DNA of 64,000 nt from NCBI GenBank assembly GCA_035550655.1, contig DASZOU010000034.1, forward strand, positions 1 through 64,000, given 5' to 3'. The position numbers and the translations under genes were made by a program. Of the stretch, positions 40,801 to 49,855 are shown one piece after another. The stretch's first letter is position 1; the number at the start of each line of letters is the position of its first letter. This stretch comes from DASZTV01 sp035550655 (GTDB lineage Bacteria > Actinomycetota > Actinomycetes > JAFAQI01). Below the pieces are notes generated by a model, which ran no database searches, had not been told where the DNA came from, and worked only from the letters and a program-made list of their open reading frames with translations.

Positions 40801-41055
40801 CTACTCGGGCAGCTCGGGCTTGCGTTGTGCCTGGAGCGCCATCTGCACGACGGGCGCGATGAGGTTGTCGATCAGTACGGCGACGACCAGTACGACGCCG
40901 GCCCGCTCACCGGCGGCCGCGAGATCGAGCCGGCCGCGGATCAGCCCGATCCCGATCACCGCAAGGGCAAGTAGTCCGACCACCGCAGACGGGGCCGTGT
41001 GGACCAGCCGGAAGCGTGACCGGCGCGGCTTGCTCGACTTCGATGCGCGGCTCAT
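40801..41055 (-). CDS. Small two-helix membrane protein at the end of the flagellar operon
   Basis: 84 aa, ATG overlapping the FlhF-like stop (ATGA). A basic N-terminus (SKSSKPRRSRFR) and two hydrophobic stretches (about 23-41 and 50-72) are visible; no known motif. Strong translational coupling argues that it is real and used with the flagellar export genes. Confidence 0.6.
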   Translation of the reverse strand: MSRASKSSKPRRSRFRLVHTAPSAVVGLLALAVIGIGLIRGRLDLAAAGERAGVVLVVAVLIDNLIAPVVQMALQAQRKPELPE

Positions 41056-41801
41056 AGCAGCTCTCCAATCGCGGCGGCGAGGGCAACGGGTGTCGCGGGC
41101 GACGGTCCGGAGGCAGTGGTAAGGGTGCCGAGCGCGACCCCGGCGAGCCCCGTGCGCAGCAGCATCAGCGCGCCGTCCCCGCCGGTCCCGTGGGCTACCG
41201 CCACCCCGGGCAGGCACGGCTCGGGCAGCGAGATCGCGATCGCGCCGGCGAGGGCGGCCACCCACTTCGCGTCGCTCGGGTCATCCGGCGGTGTGAGCGA
41301 CGCGAGGACACCGCCGGGCACGCCGAGCCGGCTCAGCGCCGCCTTGCTCCAGCGTCGTGCGCGTTGCCGCGGAATCTCGGCGACGGCCGGGCGCGGGGGC
41401 AGCGGATCGGCGAGCACGTCAGGAGCGGGGTGCGGCAGCGCGGACACCGGAACGGTGGGCGGCTGCGGGGTTGGCGGCTCGCTGACGAGGCCCGGCACGA
41501 TGTCCGCGACGGTGTCGGCGGCGTCCGCCCGGGCGAGCAGCACCTCGATCGTCGTGTCGCCGTCGACCTCGGGTTCGCCGAACACGACGGTCGTCGGGGT
41601 GGGCTCGACCCAGACCTCGACCTTGACCTTTCCGCCCAGGCCCGGCACCCCGCGCCTCACCTGGCGGGCAGCGATGACCTTCGCCTCGGTGCCGAAGCGA
41701 AGCCGCGCGGTGGCGATCGCCGCGTCGAGGCTGGACCCGCTCACCCGCCGCGGGTCGCCGTCGGTCGGCCAGTCGTCAGGCTGCGGTCGGGATCGGTGCA
41801 C
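41052..41801 (-). CDS. FlhF-like protein lacking the GTPase domain
   Basis: 249 aa, GTG start inside the 3' end of flhA. Residues about 20-65 (SLDAAIATARLRFGTEAKVI, RRGVPGLGGKVKVEVW) resemble the N-terminal B domain of FlhF. A Pro-rich linker and a helical segment follow, but I find no GxxGxGKTT P-loop, DTAGR or TKxD motif, so the SRP-type GTPase domain is absent. It is where flhF normally sits, after flhA. It may be a reduced FlhF that only binds the export gate or pole, or a related adaptor. Name withheld because of the missing domain. Confidence 0.6.
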   Translation of the reverse strand: MHRSRPQPDDWPTDGDPRRVSGSSLDAAIATARLRFGTEAKVIAARQVRRGVPGLGGKVKVEVWVEPTPTTVVFGEPEVDGDTTIEVLLARADAADTVADIVPGLVSEPPTPQPPTVPVSALPHPAPDVLADPLPPRPAVAEIPRQRARRWSKAALSRLGVPGGVLASLTPPDDPSDAKWVAALAGAIAISLPEPCLPGVAVAHGTGGDGALMLLRTGLAGVALGTLTTASGPSPATPVALAAAIGELL

Positions 41802-43842
41802 GCCGGATCACCCCCACGTTGACGACGTTGACCGGACCGCCGAGCTCGGCGTAGGACATGACCTTCAGGTCGCCGCGGCCCGGGGCGACGAGGCGCCGCA
41901 GCGCCGGCCGCAGCGCCGCCGCGCAGACGACGACCGCACGATGACCGGCCGACTCGGCGGCGGTGAGCGCCGTACCCGCGCCCTCGAGGATTCCTTCGAG
42001 CACGGCCGGCTCGACGGCGAGGAACGAGTCGGAGTCGCTCGTGCGCACCGACTCGAGCAGCGCCTGCTCGAGCACCGGCTCCAAGGTCAGCGTGGCGAGC
42101 CGGCCGTCCGGGCCGGCCGCACTGGCGGTAATGGCCGGACCCAACGCAACCCGGGCGGCCTCGACCAGGGCTTCGTGGGACTTGGTGTCGCGTGCTCTCG
42201 CCGTGATCGCTTCGAGAATCCGCCGAAGGTCCCGGACCGGGACGCGCTCGCTGAGCAGGTCACGCAGGACCCGGTGCACCTCGGTGAGGCTGACACCGTT
42301 GTCACCGACCTCCGCACCCAGCGCCGGGTTCTCGCGCCGGATGGCGTCGACCAGCGCGGCGACGTCCTGCCGGCTGAGCAGGTCGGGCGCATGCCGCCGC
42401 ACCAGCTCCGACAGGTGCGTGACCAGCACCGAGGCGCGGTCGACGACGGTGACGCCATCGGCGGCGAGCAGGTCCCCGAGCTCCGGCGCGACCCACATCG
42501 CGGGCAGCCCGAAGGTCGGGTCGACGGTTGGGCGGCCGGGCAAACCGCGCGCGGCGTCTCCCAGGACGAGGACGTGGCCAGGCGGCGCGGTGCCGCGCCC
42601 GACCTCGACCCCGTGCAGTCGGACCCGGTACGTCGAAGGTGGCAGCGAGCTGTCGTCGCGAGTGTGAACGGCGGGCAGCACGAGGCCGAGCTCACCCGCG
42701 ATGCGATGGCGGAGCGCCCGGACGCGCTCGACCAGGCTTCCGCCTGGCGTCGGCTGGAGCAGGTCGAGCAGGTCCGGAGCCAGGCCGAGCTCGAGCGGTT
42801 CGACGTGCAGCTCGGCGATCAGCGACTCCCGACTGTCCGGGTTGACCGGGGCGACCTCCGGTTCGGCGGCGGCTGCGGCCATCCGTCCGGTTCGGGTGGA
42901 CAGGACCACCAGTCCGATTGCGATCGCGATGAAAGGCAGCTTTGGCAGGCCGGGCAGCATGCCGATGACCCCGACCGCGCCGGCAGCGGTGCGCAGCGTC
43001 TGGCGGGATCCGGCCAGCTGGGCGAACAGGTCGCCGCCGAGCCCGCCACCGAGGTCGCTGTCGGCCCGGGTCACGACGATGCCGGACGCGACGCTGATCA
43101 GCAGTGCCGGGATCTGCGAGACCAGACCGTCGCCGACCGACAGCAAGGCGTAGCGCTGCAGCGCAGCAGTCAGGGACAGGTGGTGCAGCACCACGCCGAC
43201 GACGATGCCGCCGATCAGGTTGACCATCACGATCACGACGGCCGCGATCGCGTCGCCTTTGACGAACTTGCTCGCGCCGTCCATCGCGCCGAAGAAGTCG
43301 GCCTCGCGGCCGACCTCGATGCGGCGCTTGCGCGCCTCTTCCTCGGTGCACAGCCCCGCGTTGAGGTCAGCGTCGATCGCCATCTGCTTGCCCGGCATCG
43401 CGTCGAGGGTGAACCGAGCGGACACCTCTGCGACGCGACCGGCACCGTTCGTGATGACCGCGAACTGGATCACGACGAGGATCGCGAACACCACCAGCCC
43501 GACGACCAGGTTCCCGCCGACGACGAAGTGCCCGAACGCCGAGATCACGTGCCCTGCGTTCCCGTTCAGCAGGATCAACCGGGTGCTGCTCACATTGAGC
43601 GCGAGGCGGGCCAGAGTGGTGACGAGCAACAGGCTCGGGAAGACCGAGAACTCGAGGGTTCGCTCGGTGACCGTCGCGGTCAGCAGGATCACCAGCGCGA
43701 GAGAGAGGTTCGAGGCCAGCAGCAGGTCGAGCAGCGCCGTCGGCATCGGCAGCACCATCGCGATGACGATGCCCACCATCACTGCCGGCAGCGCCAGCTC
43801 AGCCGAGCGGCGCTTTCTCTCGCTTGGCGGGGATGTGCTCAT
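41776..43842 (-). CDS. flhA: Flagellar export gate protein FlhA
   Basis: 688 aa with overlaps at both ends. About eight membrane helices in the first 330 residues, the FHIPEP signature region (FAILVVIQFAVITNGAGRVA) and the loop ARFTLDAMPGKQMAIDADLN, then a large cytoplasmic domain (about 360-688). FlhA forms the export-gate ring that docks substrate-chaperone complexes. It is followed by the FlhF-like gene. Confidence 0.96.
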   Translation of the reverse strand: MSTSPPSERKRRSAELALPAVMVGIVIAMVLPMPTALLDLLLASNLSLALVILLTATVTERTLEFSVFPSLLLVTTLARLALNVSSTRLILLNGNAGHVISAFGHFVVGGNLVVGLVVFAILVVIQFAVITNGAGRVAEVSARFTLDAMPGKQMAIDADLNAGLCTEEEARKRRIEVGREADFFGAMDGASKFVKGDAIAAVVIVMVNLIGGIVVGVVLHHLSLTAALQRYALLSVGDGLVSQIPALLISVASGIVVTRADSDLGGGLGGDLFAQLAGSRQTLRTAAGAVGVIGMLPGLPKLPFIAIAIGLVVLSTRTGRMAAAAAEPEVAPVNPDSRESLIAELHVEPLELGLAPDLLDLLQPTPGGSLVERVRALRHRIAGELGLVLPAVHTRDDSSLPPSTYRVRLHGVEVGRGTAPPGHVLVLGDAARGLPGRPTVDPTFGLPAMWVAPELGDLLAADGVTVVDRASVLVTHLSELVRRHAPDLLSRQDVAALVDAIRRENPALGAEVGDNGVSLTEVHRVLRDLLSERVPVRDLRRILEAITARARDTKSHEALVEAARVALGPAITASAAGPDGRLATLTLEPVLEQALLESVRTSDSDSFLAVEPAVLEGILEGAGTALTAAESAGHRAVVVCAAALRPALRRLVAPGRGDLKVMSYAELGGPVNVVNVGVIRRAPIPTAA

Positions 43843-44984
43843 GACTGGCTCCTGGTCGGTTGTCGGCGCGGTCTGGCTCGTCGGGTCGGGCGCGACGGTC
43901 CCGGACGTCTCGGCGGGGCAGAGCGGGGACGCTGTGCGGGCAGGCCACGGCTGGTGCGCGCCGCATACACGGCCGCGAGGACCTCGGCGACCGCCCGGAA
44001 CAGCTCCGGTGGGATCGACTCGCCGATGTCGACTGCTGCGTGCAGTGCTCTCGCCAGTGCCCGGTGCTCACGGACCGGTACGCCGTGTTGCGCCGCTTCG
44101 TCGCGGATGCGCAGCGCCACGAGGTCGACGCCTTTCGCAACGACGACCGGCGCGCCGGTTCCTGGCGTGTAGCTCAGCGCCACCGCGAAGTGCGTGGGGT
44201 TCGCGACGACGACGTCGGCGTCCTTGACTGCCGCCATCATCCGGGAGCGCACCAGCGCGATGCGGCGCCGGCGGATTGCGTTTCGCACTTCCGCGGAGAG
44301 CTCGTCCTGCTTGTGCTCGTCGCGTACCTCTTGCTTCGTCATTCGCGCCCGGCTGAGGTAGCGGCGACGCGACCACAAGGCGTCGGCGAGACCCACTACG
44401 AGGACCGTCGCTGCGACCCGCAGCAACAGCGACTTGGCTGCCGCGGTGGTTTGCGCGGCGACCGCACCGCTTCGCACCGCCGCGTCGCTGACGTGGGCGG
44501 TTCCGGCGCGCCACGACAGCCATCCGATCGCCGCGACGATCAGCAGCTTCGCCATGGACTTGGCCATGTCGACCAGGCCTTGCGAAGAGGCGATCCGCTT
44601 GATCCCGTGCTTGGGCGAGACGTTCGACATCCTGGGCCGCAGCGGCGCCATGTTCGGTGCGTTTCGCGACACCGCGACCGACGCGACCAGGCCGGCTCCG
44701 AGCATGAGCAGCGCCGGCACCGCAAGCGCCCGCGCGCCGTCGACCAGCATCACGTGGGCGAAAGCGCCGGCACCCGATACGCCGAGCTGTCCCGACTGGC
44801 TCAACATCGCCGGCAGGTCGGCGGCGTACGCGTTGTAGAGCCGGTGCATCGCCATCGGTGCGGCGATCACGAGCATGAGCCCCCCGGCGGCGCTGGAGAA
44901 CTCCGCGCTGCGCGCGACGACGTTCTCGCGGCGCAGCTTCTTGCGCCGCTTGGCGGTCGGCTTCTCCGTCCGTTCACCGCTCAT
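43839..44984 (-). CDS. flhB: Flagellar export switch protein FlhB
   Basis: 381 aa. It starts GERTEKPTAKRRKKLRREN as FlhB does, has four membrane helices, and carries the self-cleavage site N262-P-T-H265. The cleaved C-terminal domain decides the change from hook to filament export. The final 30 residues are an Arg/Pro-rich tail not usual in FlhB. ATGA overlaps link it to fliR and flhA. Confidence 0.95.
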   Translation of the reverse strand: MSGERTEKPTAKRRKKLRRENVVARSAEFSSAAGGLMLVIAAPMAMHRLYNAYAADLPAMLSQSGQLGVSGAGAFAHVMLVDGARALAVPALLMLGAGLVASVAVSRNAPNMAPLRPRMSNVSPKHGIKRIASSQGLVDMAKSMAKLLIVAAIGWLSWRAGTAHVSDAAVRSGAVAAQTTAAAKSLLLRVAATVLVVGLADALWSRRRYLSRARMTKQEVRDEHKQDELSAEVRNAIRRRRIALVRSRMMAAVKDADVVVANPTHFAVALSYTPGTGAPVVVAKGVDLVALRIRDEAAQHGVPVREHRALARALHAAVDIGESIPPELFRAVAEVLAAVYAARTSRGLPAQRPRSAPPRRPGPSRPTRRARPRRQPTRSQS

Positions 44985-45766
44985 GAGAAGACCGCCGTGG
45001 GGGCGCGCGTCGCTGTTCCGAGCAGGCCGGAGATCTCGCCGGGCAGCAGCAGCAGCAAGGTGCCGACTGCCGCGACCGCAACGAGTGCCTTGATGCTCAT
45101 GCCGACCATCAACACGTTGGCCTGCGGCACGATGCGCCCGAACAACGCGAGCGCGACGTCGGTGAGGAAGATCGCGCCGAGAAGCGGGGCAGCGATCTCG
45201 ACGGTCGCGGCGGCGGTCTGCGCGAGCAGCTGCCCGAGCGCCGACGCACCGTTGGGGTTCAGGTGCGGCACATGACCAACCGGGAGTGCAGCGAAGGAGT
45301 GGGCGAAGCCTCCGACCAGCTGTTCGGCCGCGCCCGAGGCGAAGAGCACCGCAACGGTGACGAAGCTCGCAAGCCGGGAGAACACCGCGCCGTCGTTACC
45401 GGTGATCGGGTCGACCAGCGCACTGAAGGAGAAGCCGCTCTGCAGGTCGGCCAGGTGGCCGGCGCCCTCCACGGCGTACAGCAGTACGCCGGTCAGGTAG
45501 CCGAGTGAGAGGCCCACCGCGATTTGCACGGCCAGCGCCGTGACCACCGAGGGCAGAGCAGCCGGCACCGGTCCCGCGGCGACCGGACCCACCAGGAAGA
45601 TCGTCAGCGGGAGCGCCAGTGCGAGCCGGCTGAAGCTCGGCAGGGAGCGCATCGAAAGCAGCGGTGAGGAGACACTCCACGACGCCGTCCGAGCCAGGAC
45701 GAGCAGGAACGCGGTCACATCCTTTCCGGTGACCGACAGCGGGGCGCTCGACAACAGCTGGCTCAT
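44981..45766 (-). CDS. fliR: Flagellar export protein FliR
   Basis: 261 aa, about six membrane helices, with FSRLALALPLTIFLVGPV, GYLTGVLLYAVEGAGHLADL and GFSFSALVDP, typical FliR phrases. Part of the FliPQR export channel. ATGA overlaps with fliQ and flhB. Confidence 0.92.
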   Translation of the reverse strand: MSQLLSSAPLSVTGKDVTAFLLVLARTASWSVSSPLLSMRSLPSFSRLALALPLTIFLVGPVAAGPVPAALPSVVTALAVQIAVGLSLGYLTGVLLYAVEGAGHLADLQSGFSFSALVDPITGNDGAVFSRLASFVTVAVLFASGAAEQLVGGFAHSFAALPVGHVPHLNPNGASALGQLLAQTAAATVEIAAPLLGAIFLTDVALALFGRIVPQANVLMVGMSIKALVAVAAVGTLLLLLPGEISGLLGTATRAPTAVFS

Positions 45767-46029
45767 GTCAGCGACGGGATCATCTTGTAGAGCTGCGTCG
45801 TGTAGGCCACCAGCGTGTGCAGCATCCAGCTGCCTCCGACGGTCAGGACGAGCGCTCCGACGAGGAGCTTCGGGACGGTCGCCAGCGTCTGGTCCTGGAT
45901 GCTGAAGACCGACTGGACCAGGCTGACCACGATGCCGATCAGCAACGCACCGATGAGGATCGGAGCAGCGACCTTCCCGGCAACGCCGAGCGCCTGCGCG
46001 CCGAGATGAATGATGTCGGTGTCGTTCAT
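45763..46029 (-). CDS. fliQ: Flagellar export protein FliQ
   Basis: 88 aa from the ATG at 46029 (overlapping the fliP stop). Two membrane helices with APILIGALLIGIVVSLVQSV and QDQTLATVPKLL, the core of FliQ. Component of the FliPQR channel. Confidence 0.93.
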   Translation of the reverse strand: MNDTDIIHLGAQALGVAGKVAAPILIGALLIGIVVSLVQSVFSIQDQTLATVPKLLVGALVLTVGGSWMLHTLVAYTTQLYKMIPSLT

Positions 46030-47018
46030 GTGTGGAACGACCGCATCAACGATCCGGCGATCAGGTACCACCCGTCGACGGCAACGAACAGCAACAGCTT
46101 GAACGGCAGTGACACGAGTACTGGCGGAAGCATCATCATGCCGAGGCTCGACAGCGCCGCCGCGACGATCAGGTCGATGATCAGGAACGGCAGGAAGACG
46201 ACGAAGCCGATGATGAACGCCTCGTGCAGCTCACTCAGGATGAAGGCGGGAATGAGTGCGGTGGTCGGGACCTGGTCCGGTGTCGTCGGTGCCGGCTTGT
46301 TGTCCATGTCGGTGAACAGCGACAGGTCCTTGGCGCGGACCTGCTTGAGCATGAACTCGCGAAGCGGCTCGATGCCCTTGTCGTACGCCTGAGTCGCATT
46401 GATCTGGCCGTGCAGATACGGCTGGACCGCGTCGGTGTTGATCGACGCGAACGTCGGGCCCATCACGAAGAAGGTCAGGAACAGCGACAGCCCGATGATC
46501 ACCTGGTTCGGCGGGATGCTCTGCGTGGACAATCCGCTGCGGGTGAAGCCGAGGACGATGACGATCCGCGTGAAGGCGGTCATGGTCATCAGCGCCGCCG
46601 GCACGAGCGTGAGAGCCCCGAGCAGGATGGCGATCCCGATCGGGTTGCTCGTGATCCCGCCGGAGCCGTTCACCTTCGTCTGGGACCCGGGCATGGCGGG
46701 CGCGGCGGGGGCGGGCACCGGACTCGGCCCGACTGACGGCGTGGTCTGCGGGGTCGTCGCGTCGTTCGTTCCCTGTGTCGAAGGTTGTGTGGTCGCCGCC
46801 GTGGACGGCTGGGTGACGGTCGCGGTCCGGCTTTGCTGGGTCTGGGCCGGCGGAACGCCGAGCGTGATGATGTGCGCCGCGCGCGGCGTGAGCTGGACGG
46901 TGGGAACCGGCGGCGGAGTGGTGGCGGCGGTCGCGTGAGTGGCGCCACCCAGCAGTGTGCTCATCACGACGGGAGTTGCGAGCACCGCGAGCCGCAGCGC
47001 CACGCAGCGGCGGCTCAA
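46026..47018 (-). CDS. fliP: Flagellar export protein FliP with long N-terminal extension
   Basis: 330 aa; FliP is usually about 245-260. The core starts near residue 125 and has MTAFTRIVIVLGFTRSGL, PPNQVIIGLSLFLTFFVMGP and ILSELHEAFIIGFVVFLPFL. Before it lie a signal peptide (about 1-32), a Thr/Pro/Gln-rich linker and no other domain. Cleavable signals are known in FliP, but this exported linker of about 90 residues is long. It forms the export channel with FliQ and FliR. Confidence 0.92.
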   Translation of the reverse strand: MSRRCVALRLAVLATPVVMSTLLGGATHATAATTPPPVPTVQLTPRAAHIITLGVPPAQTQQSRTATVTQPSTAATTQPSTQGTNDATTPQTTPSVGPSPVPAPAAPAMPGSQTKVNGSGGITSNPIGIAILLGALTLVPAALMTMTAFTRIVIVLGFTRSGLSTQSIPPNQVIIGLSLFLTFFVMGPTFASINTDAVQPYLHGQINATQAYDKGIEPLREFMLKQVRAKDLSLFTDMDNKPAPTTPDQVPTTALIPAFILSELHEAFIIGFVVFLPFLIIDLIVAAALSSLGMMMLPPVLVSLPFKLLLFVAVDGWYLIAGSLMRSFHT

Positions 47019-47587
47019 CTCGGCGTCAGCGGCTCGGGCTTCCGTGCGGGTGCGGCGGTGCTCCGGCGGGTGCCGGCCGCGGGGGCGACCTTCTTACCGG
47101 GCGGCCGGGCGGATCCTTCCGTCCTGCCGCGTCCTTTGGTGGACGGCTGCTTCGGTGTCGTGGCGGCGAGCTGCAGCGCGGCGGCGAACGTCGGTCGGTC
47201 CGCCGCCGGCACGCGGGTGGTGATCCGCCGCCAGTAGGTGGTGACCTGCGCGGCCAGCGGTGCAAGCGGTCGCACGCCCGCGGGTTCGGCTGCGTCAACA
47301 GTGGCCTCGTCCAGGGCATCGGCCGGGGGCGCGACGTACTCGGACTCTGCGAGCAGGTTGACGCCGTGGTCAGTGACGCCGAGGGTCAACGAGCGCTCGC
47401 CCACCCTGACGACCGCGACGGTTGCCTGCCGGGAGAGCCGGGCCTGTCCGAGCACCTCTACCGGCCGGCCGGGGCGGCGGCGCGTCGGCGCAGCCGCCCG
47501 CCGGTCGTAGCGGCGAAGCCACCACAGGAAGCCGGCGAGCAGCGCGATCACCGCGAGTACGCGGATCACCTGGATTGCTCCGTGCAC
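47015..47587 (-). CDS. fliO: Flagellar export accessory protein FliO
   Basis: 190 aa, GTG start directly after the fliN stop. One membrane helix near the start (VIRVLAVIALLAGFLWWLRR), then VEVLGQARLSRQATVAVVRV, the FliO-type beta segment, and a long basic Ala/Pro tail. FliO helps FliP assemble. Weakly conserved as usual; position between fliN and fliP supports it. Confidence 0.82.
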   Translation of the reverse strand: MHGAIQVIRVLAVIALLAGFLWWLRRYDRRAAAPTRRRPGRPVEVLGQARLSRQATVAVVRVGERSLTLGVTDHGVNLLAESEYVAPPADALDEATVDAAEPAGVRPLAPLAAQVTTYWRRITTRVPAADRPTFAAALQLAATTPKQPSTKGRGRTEGSARPPGKKVAPAAGTRRSTAAPARKPEPLTPS

Positions 47588-47965
47588 TTATGCCTGCTCG
47601 GCGACGAGGGAGCTGATCCGGACGCCGATCTCGCCGTCGACGACGACGACCTCTCCGCGCGCGACGAGCCGGCCGTTGACGAGCACGTCGACGAGCGCGT
47701 CAGCGGTGCGGTCGAGCTCGAGAACCGAGCCGGGAGTCATGGACAGCAAGGACCGCAGCGGAAGCGTCGCGCGCCCGAGCTCGACAGTGACCTCGACCCG
47801 TACGTCGGCGAGCAGGCCGACGTCGCGAGCTTCGCCCGGAGCGGCGGCGACGGTGGTGGTCTCGAGGTCCGGCAGCTCGGCGGGCTCGACCGGTGTGGGC
47901 AGCCCGGCGCTCAGGTCGGGGGACTCGGTGCGGGGGCGCGGCAGGTCCACGGCGTCGAGGGTCAT
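47588..47965 (-). CDS. fliN: Flagellar motor switch protein FliN
   Basis: 125 aa. The SpoA fold is clear: LLADVRVEVTVELGRATLPL, LSMTPGSVLELDRTADALVD and VLVNGRLVARGEVVVVD. FliN builds the C-ring with FliM and FliG and binds FliH. The first 45 residues are variable. Confidence 0.93.
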   Translation of the reverse strand: MTLDAVDLPRPRTESPDLSAGLPTPVEPAELPDLETTTVAAAPGEARDVGLLADVRVEVTVELGRATLPLRSLLSMTPGSVLELDRTADALVDVLVNGRLVARGEVVVVDGEIGVRISSLVAEQA

Positions 47966-48903
47966 GAAGCCTCCAGGGCGAGGGTCTCGACGAGTACGGC
48001 GCGGTGTCCGTGTGCCCGACCGAGCGACCCCGTCATCACGGGCGTCCCGTCGAGCAGGCCGATCACGGTGGTCGTCGCGAGGTTCATCGGGATCACATCG
48101 CCGGCTTCGAGGTGGGAGGCGTCGAGTGCGGAGATGGTGCGAGCCGGGAGCTGGACTGCCACGGTGACGGGCACCGCGGCGAGCGACGGCCGGTCAGGTC
48201 CGGCCTCCGCAGGTTCGCCGCCGAGCACCGGCCGCGCCGAGAGCAAGAGGGAGATCGAGCCGATCGGCTCGTCACCGAGAACGAGCGAGGCGGCGGCCGC
48301 CACGACGTCGGCGCCTCGCAACGTCGCGGGAAGCCCGCGGTCCGCCGGCGGCTCGACGGGCAGCGGGCCCGGTGTGCCGCCAGCGATGTCGCTGAGCGGT
48401 GCGAACGCGGCGCTCAGGTGCCGCGCAACCACCGCCAGCGCAACCGGGATCGGCGATTCCGTCGAGCGACCGTTGCCGCCGAGCGAGAGGTCGGCCAGGG
48501 TTCGCGCGCAGCCCGCGTCCAGCACGAGCGCGCCCCCGACCGTTCCGGCCGCAAGTGGCAACACCATTCCGTCCGCAGCTGCGGTAGCCGGGATCCGGGT
48601 CACGCCGTGCCAGTCGAGTCGCAGCGGCGCGCGGAGCAGGTGTGCGAGTCGCAGCCCGGAGATGGTGAAGCCACTCTGCAACCGCGTGACGAGGGCTGCC
48701 GCGTCGGCCGGCAGTGGGCGTGCGGCACCGAACGGTGTCACTGCCGGCGCCGGCGCGGGAGCAGGGAGTTCGGGCGCGGGAGCCGGCGGGACATAGGCGG
48801 GCGCGCCGAGTGGGCGTTCGCGCGGCGCGCCGAGCACAGGGACGCGACCGGAGACGCGCGGCGAGGAGCTGGTCGCCACCGCAGCGTCCGCCACCCCGAC
48901 CAC
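47962..48903 (-). CDS. fliM: Flagellar motor switch protein FliM, divergent
   Basis: 313 aa, GTG start with GGAAGG. The middle CheC-like domain (about 60-220) keeps DLSLGGNGR in place of the usual GGxG, and the SpoA domain (about 240-310) has HLEAGDVIPMNL. The N-terminus is Pro/Ala-rich and lacks the EIDxLL-type CheY-binding peptide. Rotation may be controlled differently, or CheY may bind elsewhere. Position between motB and fliN fits. Confidence 0.85.
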   Translation of the reverse strand: MVGVADAAVATSSSPRVSGRVPVLGAPRERPLGAPAYVPPAPAPELPAPAPAPAVTPFGAARPLPADAAALVTRLQSGFTISGLRLAHLLRAPLRLDWHGVTRIPATAAADGMVLPLAAGTVGGALVLDAGCARTLADLSLGGNGRSTESPIPVALAVVARHLSAAFAPLSDIAGGTPGPLPVEPPADRGLPATLRGADVVAAAASLVLGDEPIGSISLLLSARPVLGGEPAEAGPDRPSLAAVPVTVAVQLPARTISALDASHLEAGDVIPMNLATTTVIGLLDGTPVMTGSLGRAHGHRAVLVETLALEAS

Positions 48904-48995
48904 CGCCTTCCACCGCCTGCTGGTCGGGACTCCATCGGCGCGGTCGACCGGCGCGATATGGCCCGGGCAGGTGGAATGAGGATGGTGCGTTGGTA

Positions 48996-49853
48996 CTACG
49001 GCGAAGGTCCGGTTCCGCCGGAGGTCGGTGTTACGGCCGGAGTCGGCGGAGATGTCCCGGGCGTGGCTGTCCCGCCGGCGGCCGGCGCGGGCGGCGCGGC
49101 GGCAGCGGCCTGCGGTTGCAGCGGCGCGACGAACTCGACGACTACCCGCCGGTTGCGGGCGCGGTTCGCAGCCGAGGTGTTGGGGACCAGCGGGTGGGTC
49201 TCGCCGTACCCGGTCGCCGACATCCGACCCGGAGCCAGGTGGAAGGCGTCGAGCAGGTACCGCAGGACCGACGTCGCCCGCGCGGTCGACAGCTCCCAGT
49301 TTGTGGGGAACTGCGCCGTCTTGATGACCACGTTGTCGGTGTATCCGCGCACTTCGACCGGGTTCGAATGCGCGGCGATCACCGGGCCGATCGCCTGGAG
49401 CACCCGGATCCCGGCCGGCAGCAGCGCCGCCTTGCCGGTGTTGAACAGCACGCCGTCGGTGAGGCGGACCTCCAGCCCCTGGGTGTTGATCCGCAGCGTC
49501 GCCGCATTGGTGAGATGCGCCTTCGCCAGGGCAGCGTGGAGCTGCGCTTCGAGGGCTTTGAGGTCTTTGTGCAGGACGGTGTCCGGCGGCATCGGCGTGG
49601 TCGTCGGATGCGGCGCCGGATGCTGGATCTCGGGCTGCCCTACGGCCTTGCTCTTGTGAAGGGACGCGGTGAAGGCATCGAACTTGCTCTTGTTCACGAC
49701 GCTGATGCTGTACAGCACGATGAACAGCGCGAGGAGCAACGTGATCATGTCGGCATAAGTCAGCAGCCAGCGTTCGCTGTTGTCGTGCTCGGCGTCCTGA
49801 TGCCGGTCGTCCAGCTGCGGCTTGTGGGTGGAGGTCCGCGAATGGGTGGCCAT
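48996..49853 (-). CDS. motB: Flagellar motor stator protein MotB
   Basis: 285 aa from the ATG at 49853. One membrane helix with the ion-binding D35 (LLTYADMITLLLALFIVLYS), a linker and an OmpA-like peptidoglycan domain (about 145-250; VRGYTDN, ANRARNRRVVVEF). C-terminal Pro/Ala/Thr tail. Works with MotA as ion-driven stator. Ion type cannot be told. Confidence 0.94.
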   Translation of the reverse strand: MATHSRTSTHKPQLDDRHQDAEHDNSERWLLTYADMITLLLALFIVLYSISVVNKSKFDAFTASLHKSKAVGQPEIQHPAPHPTTTPMPPDTVLHKDLKALEAQLHAALAKAHLTNAATLRINTQGLEVRLTDGVLFNTGKAALLPAGIRVLQAIGPVIAAHSNPVEVRGYTDNVVIKTAQFPTNWELSTARATSVLRYLLDAFHLAPGRMSATGYGETHPLVPNTSAANRARNRRVVVEFVAPLQPQAAAAAPPAPAAGGTATPGTSPPTPAVTPTSGGTGPSP

Positions 49854-49855
49854 CG

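Noticed and set aside
41116..44172. 1018-codon open frame on the plus strand, opposite flhA, flhB and the FlhF-like gene
   Set aside because: It is antisense to three well-recognised genes, its composition (Arg, Asp, Gln runs) is that of a GC-rich shadow, and no domain is seen.
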